From positions 62,001-126,000 of the forward strand of contig NZ_PPTQ01000004.1 in assembly GCF_003340345.1 (NCBI RefSeq): DNA of 64,000 nt. Reading direction: 5' to 3'. The position numbers and the translations under genes were made by a program. Positions 25,881-35,526 of the stretch are shown here, in pieces. Position 1 is the stretch's first letter. Each line of letters begins with the position of its first letter. The notes under the pieces were generated by a model, which was not told the origin of the DNA, did not search any database, and saw only the letters and a program-made list of their open reading frames with translations. Source of the stretch: Paraeggerthella hongkongensis (GTDB lineage Bacteria; Actinomycetota; Coriobacteriia; Coriobacteriales; Eggerthellaceae).

Positions 25881-26935
25881 CGAATACGACCGAGCTTCCG
25901 GAATCCAGGCCCGTTTCTCCAGGTGCGGAAGGGCCCTCTTCTCGTGCAAACGACCCGCATGTTGTTGATATGTTCGAGGTTGCGCGCATCGCTCAGGGGG
26001 TGGATGTCGCCTCGTTCAATGCCTTCGGCTCCGTTAAGCTGGTTGCTCCTGCGAAGGTGAACCTGTACCTCGATATAGGCGAACAGCGCGCGGACGGATA
26101 CCACGAGGTTGCTACCGTCATGCATGCGCTGTTGCTGCATGACGTCTTGCGCATGAAAACCGCCCCGGCGGCGCCGGGTGCGGGATTGGCGGTTGATCTG
26201 GCTTCACGCTCGTGCGAGGGACTTGCGCCGCTCGACGTTGCCCCTTCAGACAATATCGTGAGCAAGGCTATTCGCCGTTTCGCCGCCGCGCTTGGGCGGC
26301 AGCAAGACGAAACGATTGTGGTAAGTATCGAGAAGCACATTCCCGCAGAAGCCGGTCTTGGGGGCGGGTCTTCCGATGCCGCCGCCGCTTTGGTGGGCGC
26401 GGCGCTCTTGTGGGGCGTTCCAACCGACGATGCTTTGATTGAGGAAACCGCTCGGTCACTCGGTGCCGATGTGGCGTTTTTCTTGCACGGCGGCTGTGCG
26501 TGCTTGACCGGCGTAGGGGATGTGCTTGACCATAAGCTGACGCCCATGAACGGGCCGGTGGTGTTGATCAAGCCTGAAGGGGGCGTTTCAACGGCCGCTG
26601 CTTATCGCGCCTTTGATAAGAACCCTTCGTTCGTTTCAGCCGATCAACGTGCTATTGCATTACGTGCCACGCGTGCGCAGGATGTCCCCTTGATCAATAA
26701 CTTGGTGCCGGTCTCCGAGGATATGCTTCCGGCTCTTGCGGATGTTCGAACATGGGCAAGCTCTCATGAGGATGTGGATGCCTCGCTCATGTCCGGCAGC
26801 GGATCCGCCGTGTTCGCGATGTGCAAGTCGATCGATGCCGCCACGCGCGTGGCGGCGCAGGCTCGAAGCCGGGGTTGGTGGGCTCGCTCGACAACCTTCG
26901 GTCCTTCGCGTGCGGCTTCCGTTCCGGTGAGATAG
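25877..26935 (+). CDS. ispE: 4-diphosphocytidyl-2-C-methyl-D-erythritol kinase
   Basis: A GHMP kinase of the MEP isoprenoid pathway. 352 residues. The kinase proper begins at about residue 50 (VKLVAPAKVNLYLDIG), then DGYHEVATVMHAL, the glycine loop PAEAGLGGGSSDAAAAL and SGSGSAVFAM. About 48 extra N-terminal residues, Pro/Ser-rich then VVDMFEVARIAQG, are not part of the usual fold. The start ATG overlaps the tadA stop, so the extension is probably translated, unless a downstream start is used. Confidence 0.93.
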   Translation: MTNTTELPESRPVSPGAEGPSSRANDPHVVDMFEVARIAQGVDVASFNAFGSVKLVAPAKVNLYLDIGEQRADGYHEVATVMHALLLHDVLRMKTAPAAPGAGLAVDLASRSCEGLAPLDVAPSDNIVSKAIRRFAAALGRQQDETIVVSIEKHIPAEAGLGGGSSDAAAALVGAALLWGVPTDDALIEETARSLGADVAFFLHGGCACLTGVGDVLDHKLTPMNGPVVLIKPEGGVSTAAAYRAFDKNPSFVSADQRAIALRATRAQDVPLINNLVPVSEDMLPALADVRTWASSHEDVDASLMSGSGSAVFAMCKSIDAATRVAAQARSRGWWARSTTFGPSRAASVPVR

Positions 26936-27075
26936 GTTCCCGGCCCGCTTGATGCGGGACTGGGGCGATTGATCGGCGAGTCTTACCGTAAGGGAACGGT
27001 TACAGAATAGTGGCGTACGGTAGTCTCGTTTCCAGCGATGGTAGAATGAGCCGTACGCATTAGCAAAGGAGAGCT

Positions 27076-27630
27076 ATGGACATCGTATGGATCGTCGTGC
27101 TTGTCATTGTTGTTGTGCTTGCTTTGGCTGTTATCGGGTTGTACAACAACCTGGTCAAGCTGCGCAACATGGTGGACAACGCCTGGGCACAGATCGACGT
27201 TCAACTGCAGCGTCGTTTGGATCTTATCCCCAATCTTGTTGAGACCGTCAAGGGTTATGCTTCGCACGAGCGCGGCACGCTCGACGAGGTCACGCAGGCT
27301 CGCGCAGCCGTTATGAACGCCGGCACTCCCGAAGGGAAAATGCAGGCTGATGGCATTTTGACCGGGGCCCTGAAAAGCCTGTTCGCCGTTGCGGAGGCAT
27401 ACCCCGACCTGAAGGCGAACGTGAACTTTCAACAGCTGCAAGCAGAGCTTTCCAACACGGAAGACAAGATCAGCTACATGCGCCAAAGCTATAACGACAC
27501 GGTCATGAAGTTCAACACCGCTATTCAGACGTTTCCTGCCGTGCTTATTGCCGGTATGATGGGTTTCAAGGAGCGTCAGAGTTTCGATGCCGCGTCGGGC
27601 GCGGAAGTGGCTCCCCAAGTTCAATTCTAG
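27076..27630 (+). CDS. lemA: LemA family protein
   Basis: 184 residues with a single N-terminal membrane anchor (VWIVVLVIVVVLALAVIGLY), then LVKLRNMVDNAWAQIDVQLQRRLDLIPNLVETVKGYASHE split across the canonical LemA four-helix core. Function is poorly defined in the family. AAAGGAG precedes the ATG. It is isolated: the DUF2207 protein at 32500, a common partner of LemA, is 4.9 kb away. Confidence 0.93.
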   Translation: MDIVWIVVLVIVVVLALAVIGLYNNLVKLRNMVDNAWAQIDVQLQRRLDLIPNLVETVKGYASHERGTLDEVTQARAAVMNAGTPEGKMQADGILTGALKSLFAVAEAYPDLKANVNFQQLQAELSNTEDKISYMRQSYNDTVMKFNTAIQTFPAVLIAGMMGFKERQSFDAASGAEVAPQVQF

Positions 27631-27637
27631 CAAGGGC

Positions 27638-27674
27638 AGCCCCTCGTTTCGTGTCTGGGACGAGGGGCTTTTGT
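27638..27674 (+). terminator. Terminator after lemA
   Basis: A 10-bp stem AGCCCCTCGT (27638-27647) with 27660-27669, then T-rich sequence. Confidence 0.85.
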
Positions 27675-27783
27675 TCTATACCGGGATCGTGCTGCTGAGT
27701 TTTGACGATTGACGGGGTCCGGTACAACGACCCGGCTCGATGCGTCCTGCTCCCCTTCCCTGGTTTGTCAGACGGAGCGGTTT

Positions 27784-29736
27784 ATGGGCAAGCGCGAAGA
27801 TCGACAATCGAAAACGTTTGACCGCCTTCTGGATTCCTCGGGCGTCTTTGCCGTTGTCGCGTTGATTCTGGTTGCGTTTTTGGTTGGCTTCTACGTTGTT
27901 CTGTCTATAAACATGAATGAGATAGACCAGCGAACCGAGCGGTTGAAAGACCACCCCTACGCGGTGACGCTGTCCGCTGGTCGGGCTGAGACGTATCTGA
28001 TGTCCATGAGAACGCTCGACGATCGCCTGGGTTTCGCGCGCACTCCTGAAACCGTGGAGAGCGTTCGGGTTGAGTTCGAGGAAATCGACCAGCAGATGAT
28101 CAAAGAGCTTGAGCAGGTTTCCGATCGGTTCATCGCCGCTCCTGAGCTTGCCGTCGAGCTCTCGAACCGCTACGAAGAGTTCCGTCTTCAACAGCAAGAG
28201 CTCATCGATATGAGCTTGGGCGATGCGAGCGATCATGATGTAGCTCGCTTCCTTTCCGACAATATCGACCCGCGCATCAACCACATGCTAACGATCAACA
28301 CCGAGATCATCGACGTTGCGTCCGAATCGTTTGACAGGACGTACGCTCAGATAGCCGATGCCCGGAAAGAGGCTATAGACACGGCAACGGTTCTCTTGAG
28401 CGTGTTCGTCGTTGCGCTCATCCTGTTCATCATTGTGATCATGCGGAAAAACAATCAACAACGTGCGCTCCAGGAAAGCCTGAGCTGCGCGCTTGAAGCT
28501 GCGCAGGAAGCCAACGAGGCGAAGTCGAGGTTTCTGTCGAACGTGTCCCACGACATTCGCACGCCCTTGACCGCGATCATCGGGCTGGCGAACATAGCCA
28601 GCGAGCACGAGGATGACCGCGAGCGCGTGGGGGAATCTATCAGCAAGATAAAACTCTCCTCGCATCATCTTTTGAACCTGGTCAACGACGTGCTGGACAT
28701 GAGCAAGATAGAAAGCGGACAAATCGATCTAACCCGCGCGCCGTTCAACGTGTGCAATTTGGTGGAGATGATGGTTTCCATCGTTCGCCCGCAGGCCGAT
28801 ACGAAACAACTTTCGTTCGAGGCGGTCAATTGCTCGCTTGGGCGCACGCTGGTGGTTGGCGACGAGATGCGCGTAAGTCAGATTTTGGTCAACTTGCTGG
28901 GCAATGCGGTGAAGTATACGGAGCCGGGCGGTCACGTGTGGTTCTCGGCGGCCCGTATGCCGTTCGGCGAAGTGGCGGAAGAGTTGAGCCTGAACGAGCA
29001 GGATGCCCAGAAAACCTGCGTAGTTCGCTTTGTGATCGAGGACGACGGCATAGGGATGTCGTCGGATTTCGTTGAGCGTATGTTCGATCCGTTCGAGCGG
29101 GAGGAGCGCCCATCGCGTCTTGCGGTGGAGGGAACGGGTTTGGGGATGTCTATCGTGAAGAACCTGATCGATGTTATGAACGGGTCCATTAAAGTGGAGA
29201 GCGTTCAAGGGAAGGGTTCGAAGTTCACGGTGGATCTTCCCTTCGAGATGCAGGAGGAGGCTTCGGCGGACGCCGAAGATCTTTCGACGGCGCCAGACGA
29301 CGCAGAACTGCCTGATGGCGGCCGTTCGGCTGACTGGGCGCGCGTACGGGTTCTGCTTGTTGAGGATAACGACATCGTGGGAGAAATCGCCGAGGAGTTC
29401 ATCAAGAGCACGGGCGCTTCGGTCGATCGCGCTTGGGACGGTCTTGAAGCGGTCGAAACGTTGAGGTCGGCACCGGAAAACCATTATGACCTGGTGTTCA
29501 TGGATATACAAATGCCGCGCATGGACGGTTTGGAGGCCGCTCGCGCAATCGTGGAGGAAAGCTCTTGCGCGCATCGTTCGCATCCGCCGATTATTGCCAT
29601 GACGGCCAATGCGTACGTCGAGGACAGAAAACGTGCTTCCGAGGCGGGGATGGACGGCTATGCGGTCAAGCCAATCGGAAAAGACGAGATCGTACGGCTG
29701 CTTGAAACGCACGTGAAGCCACGGAGCGCCCGTTAG
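27784..29736 (+). CDS. Hybrid sensor histidine kinase/response regulator
   Basis: 650 residues from ATG 27784. Membrane segments at about 22-43 and 202-220 enclose a ~158-residue helical extracytoplasmic sensor without recognisable motifs. HisKA follows with phospho-acceptor H256 (SNVSHDIRTPL), then a GHKL ATPase (VNLLGNAVKYTEPGG, EDDGIGMSSDF, EGTGLGMSIVK), and a receiver domain with D574 in FMDIQMPRMDG. No separate output gene is adjacent, so the phosphoryl group probably goes to a distant Hpt or regulator. Signal unknown. Confidence 0.93.
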   Translation: MGKREDRQSKTFDRLLDSSGVFAVVALILVAFLVGFYVVLSINMNEIDQRTERLKDHPYAVTLSAGRAETYLMSMRTLDDRLGFARTPETVESVRVEFEEIDQQMIKELEQVSDRFIAAPELAVELSNRYEEFRLQQQELIDMSLGDASDHDVARFLSDNIDPRINHMLTINTEIIDVASESFDRTYAQIADARKEAIDTATVLLSVFVVALILFIIVIMRKNNQQRALQESLSCALEAAQEANEAKSRFLSNVSHDIRTPLTAIIGLANIASEHEDDRERVGESISKIKLSSHHLLNLVNDVLDMSKIESGQIDLTRAPFNVCNLVEMMVSIVRPQADTKQLSFEAVNCSLGRTLVVGDEMRVSQILVNLLGNAVKYTEPGGHVWFSAARMPFGEVAEELSLNEQDAQKTCVVRFVIEDDGIGMSSDFVERMFDPFEREERPSRLAVEGTGLGMSIVKNLIDVMNGSIKVESVQGKGSKFTVDLPFEMQEEASADAEDLSTAPDDAELPDGGRSADWARVRVLLVEDNDIVGEIAEEFIKSTGASVDRAWDGLEAVETLRSAPENHYDLVFMDIQMPRMDGLEAARAIVEESSCAHRSHPPIIAMTANAYVEDRKRASEAGMDGYAVKPIGKDEIVRLLETHVKPRSAR

Positions 29737-29838
29737 AATCGATGAGCCTTCGCGCGGCCTCTTGCGAGTCTGGTATGATGCGGAATCAAGGAGTTCGTAC
29801 AAGCAAGGCGCTTGCTGTTCTGAGAGAGGAGTTCCGTC

Positions 29839-30201
29839 ATGATCGCCCGCTTATCGCGCATCGCTGTGCTGTTGGTTGTTTTGGCGGTGGTCGCGCTGGT
29901 GGTCTATCTTGTTGCCACGTATCGCTACTCGCCAACCCGTGCGAAGGAAATCCTCATCAAACTGTTCACGGCTATCACGGGCGTTCTTTCCTCGTTCTTT
30001 GGATTGTTCAGCCTGTATGCGTGGTTCGAGCACAATGTGGGCGTGTTCGATCTGGCGTTTAGCTTTTTACTTACCGCTTTGGTTGCGCTTGGCGTGACAC
30101 AAGTATGCCGCGCCGTTTTCCTCAAGCATCATCCGGCGTACCGCAAAAAGCCGATGAAGGCGAAACGGATCGGCTCGCGCTTCAGGGGCCGCCGAGGCTG
30201 A
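29839..30201 (+). CDS. Small multi-pass membrane protein, hypothetical
   Basis: 120 residues, AGAGAGGAG ahead of ATG 29839. Three predicted membrane segments: [36 protein letters not shown] and [16 protein letters not shown] very basic C-terminal tail follows ([21 protein letters not shown]). Not recognised; it sits between the kinase and oleate hydratase on the same strand. Confidence 0.75.
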   Translation: MIARLSRIAVLLVVLAVVALVVYLVATYRYSPTRAKEILIKLFTAITGVLSSFFGLFSLYAWFEHNVGVFDLAFSFLLTALVALGVTQVCRAVFLKHHPAYRKKPMKAKRIGSRFRGRRG

Positions 30202-30404
30202 TCGGCTGTACTCGTTGGTATTCGAGCGGACCTGCGCAACAGCGGGTCCGCTTGTTTTCCAACCTATTCGTAACTGCTCTTTTTCGATCCGCCTTCCTTT
30301 TCGTACTGGCCCCTGTTTCGATCGTGGTCAGTCATACGATGGCATTCGTGCAACGTATGGTTCCGGCGCTTGCCGGCGCTGGCGATGGGAAAGGAAGGGT
30401 TCGC

Positions 30405-32177
30405 ATGAGGTACACCAACGGCAACTACGAAGCGTTCGCTCGGCCTAGAAAACCCAAGGGAGTCGATGACAAGTCGGCGTATTTGGTAGGCGGCGGCCTT
30501 GCCGGTTTGGCAGCTGCGGTGTTTTTGCTACGCGACGGACACATGCAGGGCGGTCGGATTCATGTATTTGAAGAAACGGCTGTTCCGGGAGGATCTTTGG
30601 ACGGTAAGGCGGTGCCGCTTGACGGATTTGTGACGCGCGGCGGCCGCGAGATGGAGAACCACTTCGAGTGCTTATGGGATTTGTTTCGATCCGTTCCATC
30701 GCTTGAGGTGGAGCATGCGTCAGTGCTCGATGAATTCTACTGGCTTGATCACGACGATCCGAACTCCTCCAACTGCCGCATCATTCACGATCGCGGGTGC
30801 CGGGTTGAAGACGATGGCGACTTCACGCTTTCCAAGAAGGCGAAAAAAGAGCTGATCGAGCTATGGATGGCTTCCGAGGAATCGCTTGAAGGCAAGCGCA
30901 TAGAAGACGTTTTCACCGAGGAGTTCTTCAAATCGAACTTCTGGCTGTACTGGTGCTCGATGTTCGCGTTCGAGCGTTGGCATTCCGCTATAGAAATGCG
31001 CCGCTACATCATGCGCTTCATTCACCACGTCAAGGGGCTTCCTGATTTCACCGCGCTTAAGTTCACGCGCTTCAATCAATACGAATCGCTGGTCAAGCCC
31101 CTGGTTTCGTACTTGAAAGAGAACGGCGTCCGGTTTGAGTGCCATGCGCGGGTCGTTGATGTTCGCGTTGACGTTTCCGACGACGCGAAGGTCGCCCGCG
31201 AGCTGGTGGTGGACCGCAGCGGTCGCATCGATCGCATAGGGCTGACGGAAAACGATCTGGTGCTGATCACGAACGGATCCATAACAGAAAGCTCCACGCA
31301 AGGCAGCCATTTCGACCCGGCTCCCGTCACCCATGAGCTGGGCGGCAGCTGGACGTTGTGGAAGCGGTTGGCCGAGCAATCGCCCGAGTTCGGCAACCCT
31401 GACGTGTTTTGCGAGGACCTGCCCAAGGAAAGCTGGTTCGTTTCCGCAACGGCTACCTGGCAGAACAGCAAGATCGATCCGTATATAGAGCGATTGACGA
31501 ACCGGGGCCTCAGGACCGGAAAGGTTGTGACCGGCGGCATCGTTACCGTGAAGGACTCCAACTGGCTTATGAGCTTCACGATACATCGTCAGCCTCATTT
31601 CAAGGAACAGCGTCCCGACCAGACGGTCATGTGGGTCTACGGCCTGCTGTCGGGCGTTCCCGGCAACTACGTCAAGAAACCCATCGAGGCGTGCAGCGGC
31701 CAGGAGATCGCGCAAGAGCTGCTGTACCATTTGGGCGTTCCCGAATCTCAAATCGAGGCTATGGCGCACGATGATTGCACGGTGATACCCGTGTACATGC
31801 CGTTCATCACGTCTTACTTCATGCTGCGCAAGCCGGGGGATCGTCCTTTGGTGGTTCCCCAGGGATCGAAGAACCTTGCGTTCATCGGCAATTTCGCTGA
31901 AACCGAGCGCGACACGGTTTTCACGACCGAGTATTCCGTGCGCACCGCCATGGAGGCGGTGTACCAATTGCTCGACGTGGAGCGCGGCGTGCCTGAGACG
32001 TTCGCGTCTGCGTACGATGTGCGCGCCCTTGCGAGCTCTCTGTACTATCTGTCGGATCGCAAGAAGCTTGTCGACATGGATCTTCCCTTTGTGGAGCAGC
32101 GAATTGTCGATTCGTTCGTCAAAAAGACCGAGAACACTTACATCGGCGATATTCTCAAGAAAAGCCATTTGGCGTAA
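30405..32177 (+). CDS. ohyA: Oleate hydratase
   Basis: An FAD-dependent hydratase (myosin-cross-reactive antigen family) adding water to cis-9 double bonds of unsaturated fatty acids, giving 10-hydroxy acids; it helps detoxify host fatty acids. 590 residues from ATG 30405 with a perfect AAGGAAGG site, the usual length. [17 protein letters not shown] opens the protein, the FAD loop [10 protein letters not shown] is at about 29-38, and the catalytic region [15 protein letters not shown] is intact. [21 protein letters not shown] closes the FAD fold. Soluble, or peripheral to the membrane. Confidence 0.96.
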   Translation: MRYTNGNYEAFARPRKPKGVDDKSAYLVGGGLAGLAAAVFLLRDGHMQGGRIHVFEETAVPGGSLDGKAVPLDGFVTRGGREMENHFECLWDLFRSVPSLEVEHASVLDEFYWLDHDDPNSSNCRIIHDRGCRVEDDGDFTLSKKAKKELIELWMASEESLEGKRIEDVFTEEFFKSNFWLYWCSMFAFERWHSAIEMRRYIMRFIHHVKGLPDFTALKFTRFNQYESLVKPLVSYLKENGVRFECHARVVDVRVDVSDDAKVARELVVDRSGRIDRIGLTENDLVLITNGSITESSTQGSHFDPAPVTHELGGSWTLWKRLAEQSPEFGNPDVFCEDLPKESWFVSATATWQNSKIDPYIERLTNRGLRTGKVVTGGIVTVKDSNWLMSFTIHRQPHFKEQRPDQTVMWVYGLLSGVPGNYVKKPIEACSGQEIAQELLYHLGVPESQIEAMAHDDCTVIPVYMPFITSYFMLRKPGDRPLVVPQGSKNLAFIGNFAETERDTVFTTEYSVRTAMEAVYQLLDVERGVPETFASAYDVRALASSLYYLSDRKKLVDMDLPFVEQRIVDSFVKKTENTYIGDILKKSHLA

Positions 32178-32310
32178 GCGTTCGGCGTATGCTGCGTTGC
32201 TTGCCGCTTGGCTTCGCTTGGGCCAAGCATCGTGCGGCCGGTTTGCACCTGAGGGGCGGTGCACTGGTACCTATCCGTTGCCGTAGGGAAACCGGTTGGA
32301 CGATATAATG

Positions 32311-32342
32311 AAGCCCGGCAGTTGAAAAACTGTCGGGCTTTT
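32311..32342 (+). terminator. Terminator downstream of ohyA
   Basis: A 13-bp stem (32311-32323 with 32328-32340, one G-U pair) and short T-run, 130 nt past the oleate hydratase stop and just before the convergent tRNA-Ser. Confidence 0.8.
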
Positions 32343-32350
32343 GAAGTTGG

Positions 32351-32441
32351 TGGCGGAGAGCTGGGGATTCGAACCCCAGACACCCTTTTGGGGTGTACTC
32401 GCTTAGCAGGCGAGCACCTTCGGCCTCTCGGTCAGCTCTCC
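32351..32441 (-). tRNA. tRNA-Ser (anticodon GCU)
   Basis: On the minus strand, GGAGAGC (from 32441) pairs with GCTCTCC, discriminator G and encoded CCA end at 32351. The anticodon loop CTGCTAA gives GCU, the class II variable arm is long (TACACCCC...GGGTGT), and the T-loop GGTTCGAATCC is standard. Confidence 0.95.
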
Positions 32442-32499
32442 ACAATATAATAGGTGCGGTTTGCTATGATACCGTGACCACCTCCAAGTTGCAAGGAGC

Positions 32500-34512
32500 A
32501 TGATTGTGCAAAACATGAGCGGTACGCAACTCCACATTTCCTTCGCTATGCAGCGCGGGCGATTCGCGCTTGCATTCGCCTGCCTGATCGCCTTAGCCGT
32601 GGGCATTCTGGCGTGCTCGCCGGCCTATGCCGACGCGAAGTCGTACACCATGCCTAAGGTTGATATTCAGGCGCAAGTTGAAACCGATGGGTCCTTGCAT
32701 GTGGTGGAGCAGCGCGCATTCGACTTCAGCGGCGATTTCACGGCTGTGTGGTGGGAGCTCGGCAGCGGTCTTCCGTCGAACGCGTCCATCAAGATCAACG
32801 GCATGCGCATGGGCCAGCTTGGCGCCGACGGATCCATTTCGGGCGAATGGACAACGCTCAAAGACGTGCCGTTCGTGCTGGGCTGGCGCGAATCGGGCGG
32901 ACCTGGCACGGATGCGTACTCGTTCGACGAGCCGAAGAACACCGTGTACGCATTCTTCAATCAATCCGATACGCAGGCGATGATAGAACTTGACTACACG
33001 GTGGTCAACGGCGCGCAGGCCTACGGAGACGTGGGAGAGGTGTACTGGAAGTACATAGGGTCCCAATGGGCCGAAGCGTCCGATAACGTGACGATGACCC
33101 TTGCGCTGCCGGTGCCTCAAGGAACCGAGGTGAAAGCGGGCGATAACGTGCGCGCTTGGGGCCACGGCCCGCTTGACGGATCGGTGTCGGTCAATGCGGA
33201 TGGATCCGTTACGTACAAGGTCCCCCATGTGTCGGCCGGGCAGTTTGCCGAAGCGCGCGTTGTGTTTCCCGTGAAATGGCTCACGAACCTTTCAGCGAAA
33301 GATGCCGCTGCGCATGGTGGGGCCATGCGTCTTGATACGGTGTTGAAAGAAGAGCAGTCGTGGTCTGACCAGGCGAACGTTCAGCGCACCATGTCGCTTG
33401 CGTTCATTGTGGGCTGCGGTGTGATAAGCGTTTTGCTGCTGCTTTGGGGCTTGTGGTCGTATCGTCGGTACGGTCGCGAGCATGAACCTGACTTCAAGGA
33501 CGAGTATTGGCGCGACGTTCCCGATTCTGCCGTGCACCCTGCGGTGATCGGTCGCCTGTGGCGTTGGGATCGCGAAAGCCAGGATGATTTCTCGGCTACG
33601 CTCATGCATCTGGCTCATATCGGTGCCGTGCGCATCGATGCCGGCAGTTATGACGAGCCGGGTTTGTTCGGATCGTCCAAAACGAAGGGCGACTACTATA
33701 TAACCAAGCTGCCCGCCGCCGACGCGGTGGCCGATCCTATCGACCGTGCGGCGCTCGACCTTCTGTTCGGCCGGGTTGCCGAAGGCCGCGACTCGCTGTG
33801 GTTCGGCACGATCGAAACGTACGGCAAAGACCATCCTCAAGAGTTGCTTGACGCCATGCAGTCGTGGCAGGGAACGCTGTCCGCCGCAACGAACAGCCAG
33901 GATTTCTTCGAAGCAAAGGGCAAGCGCTATCAGGGGTATCTGATTGCCCTTGCCGTAGTGATGGCCGTTGGCGGCGTGGCGATTTGGTTGATGATGGAGA
34001 ACTTCATACCTCTCATCTTCATGCTTCCCGTGGCTATTGCCTTGGGCATTATCGCCAACTACATGCCGCGCCGAAGCGTGCGTGGAAACAACCTGATAGC
34101 GCGTTGCAAAGCGCTGCGCAACTGGTTGCGCGATTTCTCGTCGCTTGACGAGCGCCCGCCCACCGACGTTAAAGTGTGGGGCGAGTTCATGGTGTATGCG
34201 TACTTGTTCGGCGTTGCCGACCAAGCTATCAAGCAGCTGCAAACCACCATGCCGCAATTGTTCGAGTACGACGGATCCTTGGGCGTGTCCTACATGCCGT
34301 GGTGGTTCTGGTACACGGGCGGGCATACGTCGACCGGCGTTGCCATGCCTGCGGTGGGCGATCTGTTCCAATCGTCCATGGCTAACACCTTGTCGTCGGC
34401 TCAGGCCGCCCTGTCCGCTGCAAGCGGGGACTTCTCAAGCGGCGGCGGATTCGGTGGAGGGTTCTCGGGCGGCGGAGGCGGCGGCTTCGGCGGAGGCGGC
34501 GGCGCGCGCTAG
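32500..34512 (+). CDS. DUF2207 membrane protein
   Basis: 670 residues with AAGGAG ahead of ATG 32500. The signal peptide (RFALAFACLIALAVGILACSP) ends near AYA-DA. An extracytoplasmic DUF2207-like domain follows (VETDGSLHVVEQRAFDF, YWKYIGSQWAE). Membrane segments are around 300-320 (LAFIVGCGVISVLLLLWGL) and 485-525. The very Gly-rich C-terminus (GGGFGGGFSGG...) is typical of this family. Function unknown; it is often found with LemA proteins. Confidence 0.9.
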   Translation: MIVQNMSGTQLHISFAMQRGRFALAFACLIALAVGILACSPAYADAKSYTMPKVDIQAQVETDGSLHVVEQRAFDFSGDFTAVWWELGSGLPSNASIKINGMRMGQLGADGSISGEWTTLKDVPFVLGWRESGGPGTDAYSFDEPKNTVYAFFNQSDTQAMIELDYTVVNGAQAYGDVGEVYWKYIGSQWAEASDNVTMTLALPVPQGTEVKAGDNVRAWGHGPLDGSVSVNADGSVTYKVPHVSAGQFAEARVVFPVKWLTNLSAKDAAAHGGAMRLDTVLKEEQSWSDQANVQRTMSLAFIVGCGVISVLLLLWGLWSYRRYGREHEPDFKDEYWRDVPDSAVHPAVIGRLWRWDRESQDDFSATLMHLAHIGAVRIDAGSYDEPGLFGSSKTKGDYYITKLPAADAVADPIDRAALDLLFGRVAEGRDSLWFGTIETYGKDHPQELLDAMQSWQGTLSAATNSQDFFEAKGKRYQGYLIALAVVMAVGGVAIWLMMENFIPLIFMLPVAIALGIIANYMPRRSVRGNNLIARCKALRNWLRDFSSLDERPPTDVKVWGEFMVYAYLFGVADQAIKQLQTTMPQLFEYDGSLGVSYMPWWFWYTGGHTSTGVAMPAVGDLFQSSMANTLSSAQAALSAASGDFSSGGGFGGGFSGGGGGGFGGGGGAR

Positions 34513-34562
34513 AAAGGCCGTGCTACAATGCGGATGAAGTTGTCAGCTAGGGAGGAGCCAGT

Positions 34563-35084
34563 ATGGCGGAAAAAGACAATATCGTTCTGATCGGCATGCC
34601 CGGTGCGGGCAAGTCGACGCTGGGCATTGTGTTGGCTAAGATCATGAACTATCACTTTATAGACGCAGACCTGGTCATCCAGAACCAGTGCGATAAAACG
34701 CTTCAGAAGCTTATCGATGCATGCGGGCCCGAAGGGTTTATCGAGGTTGAAAACGAGATCCTGCGCGATATCGAAGCGTCCAAGAGCATTATCTCCACGG
34801 GCGGTTCCGCGGTTTACTCGGATGAGGCCATGCAGCACCTGACCGAAATCGGCACGGTTGTGTACTTGCAGATATCCTACGACGAACTGGTGAACCGCTT
34901 GCACGATTTGCAGGAGCGCGGCGTGGTTCTCAAGGGCGGCATCGGCATGAGCCTGCGCGAGCTGTTCGACGAGCGCAAGCCGCTGTACGAGCAGTACGCC
35001 GAGATCACGGTCGACGTGAACGACTTGACCATTACCGCGGCAGCCCGCAAGGTTGCCGACGCGATCAAGCAGGCGCAAGCGTAG
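34563..35084 (+). CDS. aroK: Shikimate kinase-like protein
   Basis: A 173-residue P-loop kinase. Walker A GMPGAGKST is at 11-19, the DADLVIQ acidic pair binds Mg/shikimate, and STGGSAVYSD carries the GG motif. The lid region (GVVLKGGIGMSLRELFDERKPLYEQYA) ends with the conserved R-x-PLY. Likely shikimate to shikimate-3-phosphate in aromatic amino-acid synthesis. AGGGAGGAG upstream. No other aro gene is next to it, so a divergent substrate is possible. Confidence 0.85.
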   Translation: MAEKDNIVLIGMPGAGKSTLGIVLAKIMNYHFIDADLVIQNQCDKTLQKLIDACGPEGFIEVENEILRDIEASKSIISTGGSAVYSDEAMQHLTEIGTVVYLQISYDELVNRLHDLQERGVVLKGGIGMSLRELFDERKPLYEQYAEITVDVNDLTITAAARKVADAIKQAQA

Positions 35085-35097
35085 CGAAGGAGGCTCC

Positions 35098-35466
35098 ATG
35101 GTCGAAACGATAGAAACCGCTCCCGTGAAACCGCTGATCACGATTGACGACTTGGACAAGCTGGATATTCGCGTCGGGCGTATCGTGCTGGTTGAAGACG
35201 TGGAGAAGTCGAGCAAGCTTATAAAGATGACGGTGGATTTCGGTGGCTTTACGCGCACCATTCTTTCGGGCATGAAAGAGGAGCGAGAAGATCCGAAGGC
35301 CGAGATCGAGGGCAAGCAAGCTCTGTTCGTGGTAAACCTTGCTCCGCGAAAGATGGCGGGCGAAGTGTCCGAGGGCATGATCTACGATATCGGATACGAA
35401 GACGGCATCCTGCCGGTTCTCGCCGTCCCTGAACGCGACGTGCCGAACGGCGTGCGTCTCGGCTAA
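35098..35466 (+). CDS. tRNA-binding OB-fold protein (CsaA/MetRS-C-terminal type)
   Basis: 122 residues from ATG 35098 with AAGGAGG. The OB-fold EMAP-like tRNA-binding domain has LDIRVGRIVLVEDV and VNLAPRKMAGEVSEGMI. It resembles the dimerising C-terminal domain of MetRS or the free-standing CsaA chaperone. It follows aroK by 13 nt, so the two are one operon. The partner cannot be told from sequence. Confidence 0.88.
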   Translation: MVETIETAPVKPLITIDDLDKLDIRVGRIVLVEDVEKSSKLIKMTVDFGGFTRTILSGMKEEREDPKAEIEGKQALFVVNLAPRKMAGEVSEGMIYDIGYEDGILPVLAVPERDVPNGVRLG

Positions 35467-35474
35467 GTGCGAAA

Positions 35475-35511
35475 CAGGGACGGAGCGCGCAACTTGCTGG
35501 CTCCGTCCCTG
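35475..35511. terminator. Bidirectional-looking terminator between convergent genes
   Basis: A 12-bp perfect stem (35475-35486 with 35500-35511) in the gap between the tRNA-binding protein gene and the convergent kinase gene. Confidence 0.75.
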
Positions 35512-35526
35512 CTGGAGTTCCCTGGT

